This document shows, piece by piece, positions 1-10,204 of a DNA stretch of 64,000 bases. The stretch's first letter is position 1, and each line of letters begins with the position of its first letter. The stretch is from contig JAVMKO010000178.1 in the NCBI GenBank assembly GCA_032164245.1, positions 1 through 64,000 of the forward strand, written 5' to 3'. This stretch comes from Sternotherus odoratus (taxonomy: Eukaryota > Chordata > Testudines > Kinosternidae). The notes under the pieces were generated by a model that made no database searches, was not told the DNA's origin, and saw only the letters and a program-made list of their open reading frames with translations. Made by a program: the position numbers and the translations under genes.

Positions 1-285
1 AACCTCCTAATCCCTGACACCACCCCCACCTGCCTATCCCCCCACAACCTCCTAATCCCTGACACACCCTGACCCCACCCCCACCTGCCTATCCCCCACA
101 ACTCCTAATCCCTGACACACCCTGACCCCACCCCACCTGCCTATCCCCCACAACCTCCTAATCCCTGACACACCCTGACCCACCCCCACCTGCCTATCCC
201 CCACAACCTCCTAATCCTGACACACCCTGACCCACCTCACCTGCCTAGTCCCCCCACAACCCCCTAATCCCTGACACCCCCGCAC
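1..285. repeat. C-rich minisatellite, about 54-bp unit
   Basis: About five head-to-tail copies of a unit that starts AACCTCCTAATCCCTGACAC and continues with C-rich text ending in TATCCCCCAC. Copies differ by small indels. The array is probably cut by the window edge. Confidence 0.85.
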
Positions 286-789
286 TGGTTGAGGAGGTAG
301 AAGGAGGGGCTGCAGGGTAGGATGGTTGGAGAAGCCCTGCAGGGTATGTACCCAGACAGACAAAGCCAGGGGGAATAGCTGGGTGTGGGATCAGGGCAGG
401 AATGGCCCAGGAGGCTGGGGGAGGGGATTACAGACCCAGGCGGGGGAGGTTGGGGAAGGGGGTGTAGGAGAATGGGGAGGTGAATGGGGTAGTTCCCCCT
501 GTCCCCTGACCCTATCTCCCACCAGAGCCCCTGTACTAGATGTACCGGCCGTCATCAGCAAGGAGAGCCAATGCCAGACGCTGCCCTGCAGCACCAGCCT
601 GGCCAAGAGGGATGGTGCCCGGTGTCCCCCAGCACCCTCTGGCAGGACCTGCTAGCCCTGTGCTAGACCTCGTGGGGTGCGAGTGTGGAGGTTGGGTGCT
701 GGATACTTTCACTCAAGGGGCAGCAGATGGGATAGCAACACCTGCATCATGTGATACTGTCCCAGTCCCTGAGCCATTGTCAACCCCAG
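286..789. other. Unique sequence, no gene recognised
   Basis: G-rich text (about 400-490) followed by mixed sequence. The short open frames have no recognisable domain and no convincing splice-site pairs. Confidence 0.5.
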
Positions 790-1985
790 GTGAGCCAGCT
801 GGTGGCTGTAGTCACCAGCAGACACTTATACCGCTCCCCTCAGAGCAGCAGCCACAGCAGTTGGCAGCTAATCCCCACCTAAGGCTGGGGAAGGAGCTGG
901 GATCACTTGTTATTTCTCCCACACATCCAGTCTCACTGGGTTTGGGCACATTTCTCTCTCCACCTGATTTCAAATCAGAGCCCCTCCCCATTTCTGCTTT
1001 ATGCCTCATTCCTGGACAGGTGTGAACACAAAGAAACTCTGGGTGACCACTCGCAGCTACTTCCCTGAAGAGGTTTTAATGTAATAATTGCTGCCTCTGA
1101 CCCCACTTAAGAGCAGCTGATTTTTATCCCAGGCGCTTCATCCTCCTCCATAACCATGTCATCAAAATCACCTGGGTGACTGCATGAAACTCCTGACACT
1201 CCCCCCTCCTTCTCATTCACAGGTGTGACCCCACATGACTGGTGTGATCCATTTCCTCCCAGTTCTTCTACATCAGGGATTTTTCTCCCCTTCCTGGGCC
1301 CCCAGGCCCTGTTGCCAGCAGAGAGTGCCCCTCCTCCAGCTCACGGGTGTCCCTGTCCCTGGCTCTCCACAAAAATCTTCTCCAGCTCTGGGAGAGACTC
1401 AACTGTCCCACACAAGTTACAGCATCCAGGGCACGTTTGCAGCTGGGCTCAGCAGCCCCTGGAACAACGTCACTTCCACTCACGGGAGAGTCAGGAACTA
1501 CATCTCCCAGCCTGCACCAGGGGCACTTCCTCCCTCCAGCCCAGGTAAGGGATGTCTCCCAGGCCAGGCTGACCCTTCCCCACCTCCCATTCTCTCCCAG
1601 CCCGCACCTCTCAGGAACTACATCTCCCAAGCTTCCCCCCTGTAAAATGAAGTTTCTCCGGCTGGGGGCCAGGCAGGGTGTCTGTGTCTGGCTGGATCTC
1701 ACCAGGGGAAAAGTGAGGGGGAGGGGCTGGTTTTGGTGAATCATTAGACTAAGGAGACCACGGCGGCCACCACATTTCAGTTCCACTTTGGAGATGTGAC
1801 AGATGGACAATCACCTGCCTAGAAAGTGACTAAATCTCATGGGCACAACTCTCCTGTGCACAGCTTGTGAGTGCAGCCAACTATGGAGAGCAGACCTGTA
1901 ACTGAGTCATGGAGGTTTTCACTGGGACCCACTGGCCTAGGACCCAGAGGTCGATGGATTGAAACCATCCTATGCTAGTTTGTGC
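790..1985 (+). repeat. Segmental duplication block A, copy 1
   Basis: This block is clearly homologous to 8478-10020 and 18030-19190. Shared landmarks include the text around CACTTATACCGCTCCCCTC, a CR1-unrelated C-rich middle, motifs of the form ACTACATCTCCCAGCCTGC, and an initiator-Met-like tRNA at the downstream end. The copies differ by scattered substitutions and small indels, so the duplications are not recent. The block itself shows no protein-coding potential. Confidence 0.8.
1930..1977 (+). pseudogene. tRNA-iMet pseudogene, 5' truncated
   Basis: The 3' part of an initiator Met tRNA is recognisable: CCCAGAGGTCGATGGATT, then the T-arm and an acceptor end TATGCTA. The D-arm and 5' acceptor strand are gone and the anticodon loop is altered. 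It sits at the end of block A copy 1, as in the other copies. Confidence 0.75.
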
Positions 1986-2114
1986 TTTATTACTTACAGC
2001 CCTGGAAATACTTCATCCTGCTTTCATAAATTCTGCATAGAAAAAAGAAGCTATTTTTTTCACTATTTAATTCTAAGTATGCTAATGTACAGTGGGCAGA
2101 GTTGGCATCAAGGT

Positions 2115-3176
2115 TTGGCTCCTGAGTTAGATTTGCTCCAACCCCTCAGACAGAGACCAACACCTATGAGATCTTCACCAAGCTTTCTGAAAACTACAAT
2201 ACCCACACAAGGAAATAAGGACACAGATCAACAGAGCCAGACATGTACCCAGAAGCCTGCTGCTGCAAGACAAGCCAAGAAAGAAAACAACAGAACACCA
2301 CTGGCCATCACCTACAGTCCTCAGTTAAAACCTCTGCAACACATCATCAGTGACCTCCACCCATCCTGGACAATAATCCCTCACTTTCACAGGCTTTGGG
2401 AGGAAGGCCAGTCCTCACACACAGACAACCTGCCAACCTTAAGCAGATTCTCACCAGCAACAGCACACTGCACCACAATAACTCCAACTCAGGAACCAAT
2501 CCATGCAATAAACCTCGATACCAACTCTGCCCACATATCTACACCAGCAACACCATCACAGGACCTAACCAGATCAACCACACCATCACTGGTTCATTCA
2601 CCTGCACATCAACCAATGTCATATATGCCATTATATGCCACCAGTGTCCCTCTGCTATGTACATCGGCCAAACTGGACAGTCCCTACTAAAAAGGATAAA
2701 TGCACACAAATCAGATATTAGGAATGGCAATATGCAAAAACCTGTAGGAGAACACTTCAACCTGCCTGGACACACAATTACAGATTTAAAAGTCACCATA
2801 CTGCAGCAAAAAAACCTTCAAGGCCAGACTGCAAAGGGAAACTGCAGAGCTGCAATTCATTTGCAAATTTAACACAATCAATCTGGGACTGAACAAAGAC
2901 CTTCAGTGGCTTGCTAATTACAAAAAAATAGCTTCTCCTCTCTCCGAGTTCACACCCACTATTCAACTGCTAGAAGAATAACCCACCCTCCCTGATTGGA
3001 GATAACAAGCTAGTTCAGCCTAATTGGACTAACCTTGTTACCTCCTACCTGGTTCTTGCCTACTTTTCTATACCTGCCCTGGACACTTCCACTGCTTGCA
3101 TCCAACAAAGTGGGTATTAGCCCACAAAAGCTGATGCTTCAAAACTTTATAGTTAGTCTTTAAGGTGCCACAGAAC
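2115..3176 (+). mobile_element. Penelope-like retroelement, 5'-truncated
   Basis: This is the 3' part of a PLE. It holds the end of the polymerase ORF, a GIY-YIG endonuclease domain, a short 3' region and the typical sauropsid PLE tail. The tail contains GTGGGTATTAGCCCAC near 3112-3127 and GTTAGTCTTTAAGGTGCCAC near 3154-3173. The reading frame shifts near 2400, between the linker and the endonuclease, so the element is dead. The tail matches the stand-alone tails at 10.07, 29.2 and 32.9 kb, which identifies those fragments as PLE-derived. Confidence 0.85.
2396..2872 (+). pseudogene. PLE GIY-YIG endonuclease domain (frameshifted ORF)
   Basis: The open frame of 158 codons carries the PLE endonuclease region. 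A Cys-rich linker contains CNKPRYQLCPH. Next comes the GIY-YIG core, beginning VIYAIICHQC and continuing with MYIGQTGQSLLKR, and then an H-containing segment with PVGEHFNLPGH. In PLEs this nuclease nicks target DNA for priming of reverse transcription. The upstream polymerase-end sequence is in another frame (about 2115-2415), and the C-terminus has an early stop after LQGQ compared with the copy at 10.6 kb, which continues about 30 residues. The CDS start is not a real start, because the frame is only the 3' part of a much longer ORF. Catalytic competence is unlikely. Confidence 0.8.
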
Positions 3177-3212
3177 TTTGTTACCAAAAGAACTATGGCC
3201 CTCACTGTAGAT

Positions 3213-3270
3213 CAGGGTCTCAAACTCGCGGCCCGTGGGCCAATTGCAGCCCGCGAGTTTGAGACCCCTG
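3213..3270. mobile_element. Tiny hAT-type MITE (58 bp)
   Basis: The element is almost entirely two terminal inverted repeats. The left end is CAGGGTCTCAAACTCGCGG and the right end reads CAGGGGTCTCAAACTCGCGG on the minus strand. About a dozen bases separate them. The flanking 8-mers CTGTAGAT and CTCTACAA are a possible decayed 8-bp target duplication. The termini are typical of hAT non-autonomous elements. Confidence 0.65.
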
Positions 3271-3339
3271 CTCTACAACAACAGATACAAATACAATGCA
3301 AGAAGCTCTACACAGCAATCACATCTTTTTTTAACCAAT

Positions 3340-3990
3340 TGTCAGGGGAGAGCGCGAACGCAGTCCCCCACTACACAAATTCTGCAGTTGAGTTTCCCAC
3401 ATATGTGGAAATCACAGGGGCCAACCCACCCACAGTGCAATAGATGAGTCTCACCCTGGGAAAACCACCTTCCTGATCATGGTATTTCCTCTGCCAGGTA
3501 AGTATGAGTTCTTCACTGCAAGTCGCCACCCGCCATTGTTCACCCCACACTCTCAACCCATGGTGGGGCCCACCACGTTCCACCCACACTGGCCCCCGAT
3601 GGCTCTCGATCTGCCCCGAAGTGGCCTCGCATCCCTCACCCTTCCCCACACCCATTCTCTGGGGCCACATTTGGGCCATGCTCAGCAGTCTGCTCCCGCC
3701 CCACAATGCTCTGTTTCCACACATATCTGCATATGTTCTCATGTGGCTCCACCCCTCTGGTCTGGCCCCTCCCCCTGCCCTCCCTATGCCAGTGCAGTCC
3801 CCCTGGCCAGCCCCAGCTCTTCAGCATCAAGACCCCCGTGGCCAGACCCACCCACACTAGGCCCCCTCGCCGAAGTGCACTGTGCTGCCTGGTCGAAGCC
3901 AGAGCCTGTGCTGGGCCCACTCCCCAGTGTGATAACACGTCAGTGCCTGGCAGGTGGTAGAGCTGTAGCTGATCCCGCCCTAGGGCCCCA
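3340..3990 (+). repeat. Segmental duplication block B, copy 1
   Basis: Homologous in the same orientation to about 20260-20890. Shared text includes CCATGGTGGGGCCCACCACG and the stretch around CTTCAGCATCAAGACCCCCG. The short open frames in it are not conserved between the two copies, which argues against coding. Confidence 0.8.
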
Positions 3991-4086
3991 GGCTGGACAG
4001 GACGTGAACAGCAGGTTTCCTCTATTGTCTGTTCTCTTTTTCTTGACTAGTTTCTTCTTTGCATGAGCTTGTGTTTGTTTTAGAGA

Positions 4087-4152
4087 GCCTGGCTACCTCA
4101 GTTGGTAGCACATCAGGCTTTTAATTCCAGGGTTCAAATCCCTGGTCAGGTG
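4087..4152 (+). pseudogene. tRNA-Lys(TTT) pseudogene
   Basis: The sequence begins GCCTGGCTACCTCAGTTGG and carries the anticodon loop CTTTTAAT. About seven bases of the anticodon 3' strand and variable loop are missing, so the anticodon stem cannot form. The T-arm GGGTTCAAATCCC is preserved. Its flanks match, inverted, those of the intact tRNA-Lys at 6372-6444. Confidence 0.85.
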
Positions 4153-4483
4153 TTACAGTCTGTGCCTTTGGAGTCCTTTGTGATGTCACTTTCTCTCTTC
4201 AAGATTTTGCTTTTTGTAAGAAGAACCTTTTGTGGGGGGATTGAAGGGGCAACTTCCTGACGTCTCCTCTGTCCTCACAGGCTGGAGGAATAAATGACCC
4301 GTACCGGCTGCGAATGTGCTGCAGAGAAATTATTTGAACCTTCCACTGGGCCACTCTGCCACCTTTTGAGTGACAGTCTCCAGCACCCAGCCTCCAGCAC
4401 CCGCACTAGCACCCTGTGAGCTTTAGCACAGGCAGACAGCTGTGCAGGCTGCTAGGCAAGAACCCTAGCAAGAGCAGACAGGT
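4153..4483. other. Intergenic spacer in the tRNA cluster
   Basis: The first part matches, inverted, the flank of the tRNA-Lys gene at 6.37 kb (duplication block C). No other gene or repeat is recognised. Confidence 0.5.
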
Positions 4484-4557
4484 GTCTCTGTGGCGCAATG
4501 GGTCAGCGTGTTCGGCTGTTAACCGAAAGGATGGTGGTTCGAGCCCACCCAGGGACG
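4484..4557 (+). tRNA. tRNA-Asn (GTT)
   Basis: This 74-nt cloverleaf begins GTCTCTGTGGCGCAATGGG and ends CACCCAGGGACG. The acceptor strands GTCTCTG and CAGGGAC pair with one G-U pair. The anticodon loop CTGTTAA gives anticodon GTT at 4518-4520. Box A is in the D-arm, and box B (GGTTCGAGCCC) is intact. A TTTT terminator for RNA polymerase III lies at 4567-4570. It decodes AAC and AAU codons. The near-consensus sequence and terminator suggest a functional gene. A decayed minus-strand relative is at 22.16 kb. Confidence 0.95.
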
Positions 4558-4672
4558 GTTGTGACCTTTTCCTTCTCAAGACTTGCTGAGAGACTCAAAG
4601 GCCCCATTTTCCTGCCTCTAAACCCTCCCACTTGGCTTCAGTAGGTTCAGCTGAGACCCAAAGAGTTTGCTC

Positions 4673-4742
4673 AGCAGAGTCATGCAGTGGAAGTCTCCTG
4701 GCCTGTAACTGGAAGTCGGTTGCTTGAATCCATTCTCTGCTA
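4673..4742 (+). pseudogene. tRNA-iMet pseudogene
   Basis: The ends AGCAGAG and CTCTGCTA are those of initiator Met tRNA. The middle is degraded: the anticodon loop region reads CCTGGCCTGTAACTGG, so CAT is lost, and two bases are missing overall (70 nt). Confidence 0.8.
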
Positions 4743-4744
4743 GG

Positions 4745-5460
4745 CACGTGCTTAGGAAGTAAGAGACAGATCCACAGGCACAGGAGCTGGCCTAGAAAGT
4801 GCAGTCTCAGGCTGGAAGGAAGCGCTGTGGGCCCAGTGCTGAGAAAGCCCAGAGGGAGAGCAGCAGATAAGGGTGGGGAGAGAGAGAAGCAATGAGTCCA
4901 GAGTGCAGGTGTAAAGGAGGGTCCCACTATTGTGGTAAAATTCCCTGGCTTATAGACAACCCTGGGGGAATTGGCTAGTGAAAGGATCTGAGTCCCCCAC
5001 TCCCTGACCCAGATTCCTGCCTGACCCCAAGGACTCTCTTTCTACTCATGTGTGGCAGAGTCCTCAGAACCTCGACAAGGCTGGTCCCAGGATTCCAGGG
5101 GGCTAAACCCCCAACCTTGTCATGGTCACTTAGAAGAGGGGCTGGGGTGTCTCCACTCTGGGTGTCTGACTCCCTGGGAGGGAATCCCAGGGTAGTTGTA
5201 GGCATGTCCATCCCAAGAAATGAGAGAAACAAGGTAGGGGAGGTAAGACCTTTTCTTGGCCATGTTTGGTTGGTGAGGGAGAGACGCTTTTGAGGCCCAC
5301 AGAACTGAATCACCTGCATGTCTCTGTGTGGCTTGAAAGTTTGTCTCGTTCCCCATCCCACAAGTACAAACACTTGTCTCTACCCGCTCTCCACCCCACT
5401 GAGAAGTCTTTGGGGTCACTTCTTGCTTTTAGGGGGCTGGAAGAAGCATAATTAACAGGT
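4745..5460. repeat. Intergenic spacer with duplication block D (5160-5345)
   Basis: The segment 5160-5345 is homologous, in inverted orientation, to 7385-7590, for example GGGAGGGAATCCCAG and the text around GTAGGCATGTCCATCCCA. The remaining sequence is unique with no recognised gene. Confidence 0.7.
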
Positions 5461-5554
5461 GCTCCAGTGGTGCAATGGGCTAGCGCACAGTACTTATAGA
5501 GCAGTGCTGCGGGAAGATATGTTGAGGGTGTGAGTTCAAGCCTCACCTGGAGCA
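5461..5554 (+). tRNA. tRNA-Ile (TAT) with intron
   Basis: The ends are GCTCCAGTGG and CTCACCTGGAGCA, with a perfect 7-bp acceptor stem. Anticodon TAT is at 5495-5497. A short intron of about 21 nt follows position 37/38 (about 5499-5519), the canonical site for vertebrate tRNA-Ile(TAT), whose genes are known to carry introns. After removal, the anticodon stem pairs CAGTA with TGTTG, including G-U pairs. Box B (GAGTTCAAGCC) is intact and a TTTT terminator lies at 5559-5562. The RNA needs tRNA splicing and decodes AUA. A decayed relative lies on the minus strand at 12.6 kb. Confidence 0.93.
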
Positions 5555-5559
5555 CTGGT

Positions 5560-6370
5560 TTTATGAACTAAATGGCTTCACCCCTCATTTGGCCCAGTGG
5601 AATGGAGAAATCCAGCCCAGGGACACTGGGGAGGGGAGGAGTCAAAACACCCCCTTCAATTCTTACCTCCTTTCCAGAGTGCAGGTCAGGAACCACAACC
5701 CTTCCCCCCACCAGCCCCTGTGCCAGGGTCCCTCACGCAGATCCCAGAGTCCTGTCCAGCCTTTGACCCTTGACTCAGAGCCTGGGGAGGGAGAGGAGCA
5801 AGGTAGCCGTTGGTCGAGGCTTTCCCTTCCCCCACCCACTTCCTCGGGCCTGGTCACACAGACAACAAGCAGCAAAGGACCAGAGGTCCGAAGTGCAGAC
5901 AATGGGATGTTTATTGGGGTCAGTTTCCAAGCAAGCACCTTGAGACGCCCTTCACACCAGTCGGGCTCATCTTTATCCACTGTCGCTGATAGAGTCTGTT
6001 CCCTTCCCAGACTCTGCAGAGCCCACATCGCTCTGCTGGAGGAGGGAGCCCTCGAGAAGAAGCAAAAGCTCCAAACTTTCCTCCCATCCTGTCTCAGGCA
6101 GGACAGCCAGGTCAGCACAGCCACGTGGAGGCAGAAACAGAGCCCAGGAGACAGAGCTTCCACCTCCACCATGGGAGAATGCAGCCATCTGGGAGGAACC
6201 TCCTATGTGCCCAGAGGCCTTTATTCCTCCAGCCTGTGAGGACAGAGGAGGGGGGGTCAGGAAGTTTCCCTTTCTAGCCCCCCCCCCCCACCACAAAAGG
6301 CCCTTCTAGGAAAGGCAAATCTTGAAGAGAAAAAGTAACATCAGAAAGGACTCTAGAGACACAGAACCTA
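5560..6370. other. Intergenic spacer including block C flank
   Basis: No gene is recognised. The part next to 6372 is duplicated beside the tRNA-Lys pseudogenes at 4.09 kb (inverted) and 17.6 kb. Shared text includes AGGCCTTTATTC followed by a long C run and AAGAGTAAA-like text. Confidence 0.55.
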
Positions 6371-6371
6371 A

Positions 6372-6444
6372 CACCTGACCAGGGACTTGAACCCTGGACC
6401 CTCAGATTAAAAGTCTGATGCTCTACCAACTGAGCTAGCCAGGC
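6372..6444 (-). tRNA. tRNA-Lys (TTT)
   Basis: On the minus strand this 73-nt cloverleaf begins GCCTGGCTAGCTCAGTTGG. The anticodon loop CTTTTAA has anticodon TTT (complement of 6409-6411). The T-arm CCAGGGTTCAAGTCCCTGG is perfect. The acceptor stem pairs GCCTGGC with GTCAGGT using wobble pairs. A run of T residues suitable as terminator occurs about 40 nt downstream. It decodes AAA and AAG. It is the only intact one of three tRNA-Lys copies in the window; the others at 4.09 and 17.6 kb share its flanks. Confidence 0.92.
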
Positions 6445-7384
6445 TCATAAAGCAAATAGGAAGTTCATGGAGAGGAGAAATTAGTCAAGAAAATGGGACA
6501 CACTAGAGGAAACATGTTGCTCTCTCTCTTCCCAGCCCTGGCCCTGGCACCAAATTACCCCAAAATTTCAAAATGCCCATGGCTGCACCAGCCCTGTCAA
6601 CCAGCCCCATCCCTTGGCCACCCTGCCATGGGTTGTGCCCACTGTAAGGGGTAGGGCCAATCCTGGGGTATGTGGGATCCTGGTCAACTCCCTCTGCCCT
6701 ACCTCTTCCCCCTATCCCCACACTCCCCCATTCCTCCTCTTCCCCCAGCAACCCTGCACTCACTGGCAGTGGTGGGAAGTGGAGCAACCCAGCCCCAGCC
6801 CCCGCCCCCGCTTCTCCACCAGCTCCCAGCCCACTCTGCTTCCCTTTCCCCTGCCACAGTCATGTCACTCTGGTTGAGGAAAGGACCAGCCCTGGCTCTC
6901 AGTGGCAGCAGGAAGCAGAGCACCATGGCTGGAAGCTGGTGGACTAGACCTGGCTGGGGCCAGGTTAGTTCACTTCCCTCCACTGCCAATGAGTGGGGAG
7001 GGATCCCTTCCCCCAAGTCCCCTTCCCCAAGCAACATGGATGTGCTCAGGGTAAGGGAAGGTGAGCGGGCTCCTCCTGGCCTCCTGGCCATCCCCTGGGT
7101 GCACTGGCCCTTTGGGACCCCCAAAAGAGGCCCCCAACAGCTCCTCCCACCAGACCCTGCAAGGGAGGCCAGGGGCTCCACACAGCCCTTCCCCATGGTG
7201 GGGACCCATAGGGCACCCAGATGGCTGGGGACAGCACTGCCCTCAGGCATTTTGTCAGCATCATGCCCCAGACAACTGCATCTCCCCAAGCTCCACAAGG
7301 CCCAGCTCATCAACCTGGCCCCTCTTACAGCCTCCTCTTCAGCCTGACTAATAGGAGGAGTTTTAAGTCTCCCTCCCTCAGGCC
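6445..7384. other. Intergenic spacer, no gene recognised
   Basis: C-rich sequence with several overlapping short open frames on both strands (for example 6670-7347 plus, 6699-7409 minus). None has a recognisable domain or a credible exon structure. Confidence 0.5.
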
Positions 7385-7590
7385 AAATCTCAGTTGAGGA
7401 GAGAGACAAATTTCAAGCCACACCAAGACCTAGGAGTGATTCTTTGTGGTTTCATAGCTTGTTCCTTTCACAGACTGAACTTGGCCCAATATAAGATATT
7501 TCCTCACCCTCCTTGTTTCTCTCCTTTCTTGGGATGGACATGCCTACAACCACTCTGGGATTCCCTCCCAGGGAGTCAGACACCCCAAAA
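7385..7590 (-). repeat. Segmental duplication block D, copy 2 (inverted)
   Basis: Homologous in inverted orientation to 5160-5345. The two copies flank the tRNA-Ile and tRNA-Lys genes and so form an imperfect inverted repeat about 2 kb apart. Confidence 0.7.
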
Positions 7591-7972
7591 TTGTGCTGTG
7601 ATATTCTCTACATCAACAGAGCACTCTGGAACGGTCACAGTCACCTCCGGATCCACCCAGCAGGAAGGAAAATACTCGTTCTTGTAGGAATAGGGTCAGG
7701 GGAGCTGAGCACATTGATCTTCCAGGCTTTGCATCAAAGCAACCCTGGGTGTCAAATCAGCTGTTCATGGAAGTTGGTGTAAGTGGTCACCAAATGTTTC
7801 TTTGTGCTCATTAACAGAGAGAAGTGTTTTATTTGCTGCCAAGTAAGCTCCCAGGACAGATCTCTGGGCACCAGATGTGCGTGCTTGTTGCAGAACATCC
7901 CTGGCTCCAGCTCTGCCCCACTCACTACTGTAGAAGGGTCTTATATGCACTGAGCCAGTGCTTTTCTTTCAA
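7591..7972. other. Intergenic spacer, no gene recognised
   Basis: Unique sequence without recognisable coding or repeat content. Confidence 0.45.
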
Positions 7973-8045
7973 GCCTTCTTGGCACAGTTGGCAGTGTGTC
8001 AGTCTCATGATCTGAAGGTCCTGAGTTCAAGCCTCAGAAAGGGCA
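7973..8045 (+). tRNA. tRNA-Met (CAT), elongator
   Basis: The 73-nt cloverleaf begins GCCTTCTTGGCACAGTTGG and ends CCTCAGAAAGGGCA. The anticodon loop TCTCATG has CAT at 8006-8008. The T-arm CTGAGTTCAAGCCTCAG pairs perfectly. A TTTTT terminator is at 8048-8052. The GCC...GGC acceptor end and the TCAGTCTCATGATCTGA anticodon arm identify the elongator type rather than the initiator. It is likely functional. Confidence 0.95.
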
Positions 8046-8477
8046 TCTTTTTGTTCCCTGCTTCAGAGAAAAGAGACTAGAGCCGAGGGCTTTCTAGACA
8101 CCCTCCCTTCCAGCCAACACACAGACACCCACTTTTCGGAGGCATTAACTTTTCCTTCTCCATTATGACTCTTTTATTGCAGCTGGAAATAGCAATCCCT
8201 AGAGGCTCCTTCCCACAGAGCACACAACCATAGTGAAGAGAGAGAGCTGGGGGCTGTCGGGTTGTTGTGGGCAAGTCATGAAAGGGACGAACTGAAAATC
8301 CACTGGGGCCATTACCCCCTTGCTCACCCCCAAGCAGCTTTGACCTTTGATGACTGGGATGCTGAGATTCCACTGCCTCAGCATCCTCAACCCCCACTGG
8401 TGGCTGGTTCCTTAGACCCCTGGTCATATTTCAGGCCCTAGCCGGTGCATCCCGGCCCAGCCACTCACCTTCTACCC
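8046..8477. other. Intergenic spacer, no gene recognised
   Basis: Unique sequence between tRNA-Met and block A copy 2. Short open frames without domains. Confidence 0.45.
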
Positions 8478-10020
8478 CAGGTCAGCCAGGTGGTGGGCTG
8501 CACCCACAGACAGACACTTATACCGCTCCCCTCAGAGCAGCAGCCACAGCTGTTGGCAGCTAATCCCCACCTAAGGCTGGGGGAAGGAGCTGGGATCACT
8601 TGTTATTTCTCCCACACATCCAGTCTCACTGGGTTTGGACACATTTCTCTCTACACCTGACTTCAATTCACAGCCCCTCCCCCATTTCTGCTTTATGCCT
8701 CATTCCTGGACAGGTGTGAACACAAAGAAACTTTTGGTGACCACTCACAGCTACTTCCCTGAAGAGTTTTTAATGTAATAAGTGCTGCCTCCACCCCCCC
8801 ATGAAGAACAGCTGAATTTATCCCCAGGCGCTTCATCCTCCTCCATAACCATGTCATCAAAATCACCCAGGTGACTGCATGAAACTCCTGACACTCCCCA
8901 CTCCTCCTCCTTCACAGGTGTGACCCTCATGTAGCTGGTGTAAGATCCATTTCCTCCCAGTTCTCCCACATCAGGGGTTTTCTTCCCCTTCTTTGGCCCC
9001 CCCAGGCCCTATTGCCAGCAGAGCATGCCCCTCCCCCAGCCCAGAAGTGTCCCTGTTTCAGGGTCTCCCACAAAACTCTTCTCTGGCTCCAGGAGAGGTT
9101 CCAATGGCCTCACACCAGTTACATCATCCAGGGCACATTTGCAGTCTGGCTTTTCCTCCCCCTGCTTAATGTCACTTCTCCTCCTAGGAGAGTCAGAAAC
9201 TACATCTCCCAGCCTGCACTGGGGGCACTTCCACCCTCTCCAGCCCAGGTAAGGGATGTCTCCCAGGCCAGGCTGACCCTCCCACTATCTCTCATCTTCT
9301 CCCAGCTGTGGCCTCTCAGGAACTACATCTCCCAGCCTGCCCCTCTGAAAAACAAAGTTTCCCAGGCTGGGGTCCAGGCGGGGTGTCTGTGACTGGCTGG
9401 ATCTCACCAGGGATAAGCAGAGACTGGGGCTGGTTTTGCTGAATCATTAGACTAAGGTGACCCCGGAGGCGAATGCAGCCACCACATTTCAGTTCAGCTT
9501 TGGAGTTGTGACATACGGACAATCACCTACCTAGAAAGTGTTTAAATCCCATGGGCACAACTCTTCCATGCACAGCTTGGGAGCTCAGCCAACTACAGAG
9601 AGCAGCCCTGATAGAGACCCTTTCACCCATAGCAGAATACTGCAGTGGCAGTGTGCTGGGCCCATAACCAAGCACTCAATAGATCAAAACCATCCTTTGC
9701 TAGTTTGTGTTTCATTACTTACAGCCATGGAAATCATTCAGCTGCCTTTATTTGCTCCACATAGTAATGAGGAACAAATTCTCCCCCTGTTTACACTTCC
9801 ACAGTGATGAAGGAAGGAATAAAGCCCCAGCAGAGCCTTATCCCGCAGAGTCCAGTCCTGTCAGAAGAGATGTGCTGTGACTCCAATCACATGGTGTCTT
9901 CTGCAGCAGGGTCTTTTTTTCCTGGAGAAGCAGTACAGTTCCTAAGCAGAATCAGCCTTATTAATACTCTGCAACTAAACCAAGCCACCTGAATGATTCA
10001 AATCTTACTCCTTTGGAAAA
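8478..10020 (+). repeat. Segmental duplication block A, copy 2
   Basis: Homologous to 790-1985 and, through its 3' part, to 18030-19190. It carries two motifs of the form ACTACATCTCCCAGCCTGC (9199 and 9322) and an initiator-Met-like tRNA (9631). A PLE tail follows immediately and is absent from copy 3, so that insertion postdates the duplication or was lost there. Confidence 0.8.
9631..9702 (+). pseudogene. tRNA-iMet-like gene, decayed
   Basis: It has the full 72-nt length and retains anticodon CAT (9663-9665) in the initiator-type loop CCCATAA. The T-stem is broken (AATAG against CCATC) and the anticodon 3' strand is altered (CCAAG). It is probably non-functional. Confidence 0.75.
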
Positions 10021-10059
10021 TCTGCACCACTGCGCAAGCACAGACTTCATATCCCCCAA

Positions 10060-10196
10060 AGATTTATTTTGCATCTGACGAAGTGGGTATTAGCCCATGA
10101 AAGCTTATGCTTCAAAACATTTGTTAGTCTTTACGCTGCCACAGGATTTTCTGTTGCTTCTGCAGATCCAGACTAACATGGCTACCTCTCTGATTC
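10060..10196 (+). mobile_element. PLE 3' tail fragment
   Basis: The stand-alone tail runs from TTGCATCTGACGAAGTGGG to ACTAACATGGCTACCTCTC. It contains CTGACGA, a GTGGG/CCCAT hairpin and GAAA, a hammerhead-ribozyme-like core (10075-10102). It lies tail-to-tail with the next PLE fragment. Confidence 0.8.
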
Positions 10197-10204
10197 ATGA
10201 CAGG

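Noticed and set aside
5663..6239. Overlapping frames of 169 and 216 codons near the tRNA-Lys gene
   Set aside because: The region is part of a duplicated tRNA flank, and the corresponding copy at 17.4 kb does not keep either frame.
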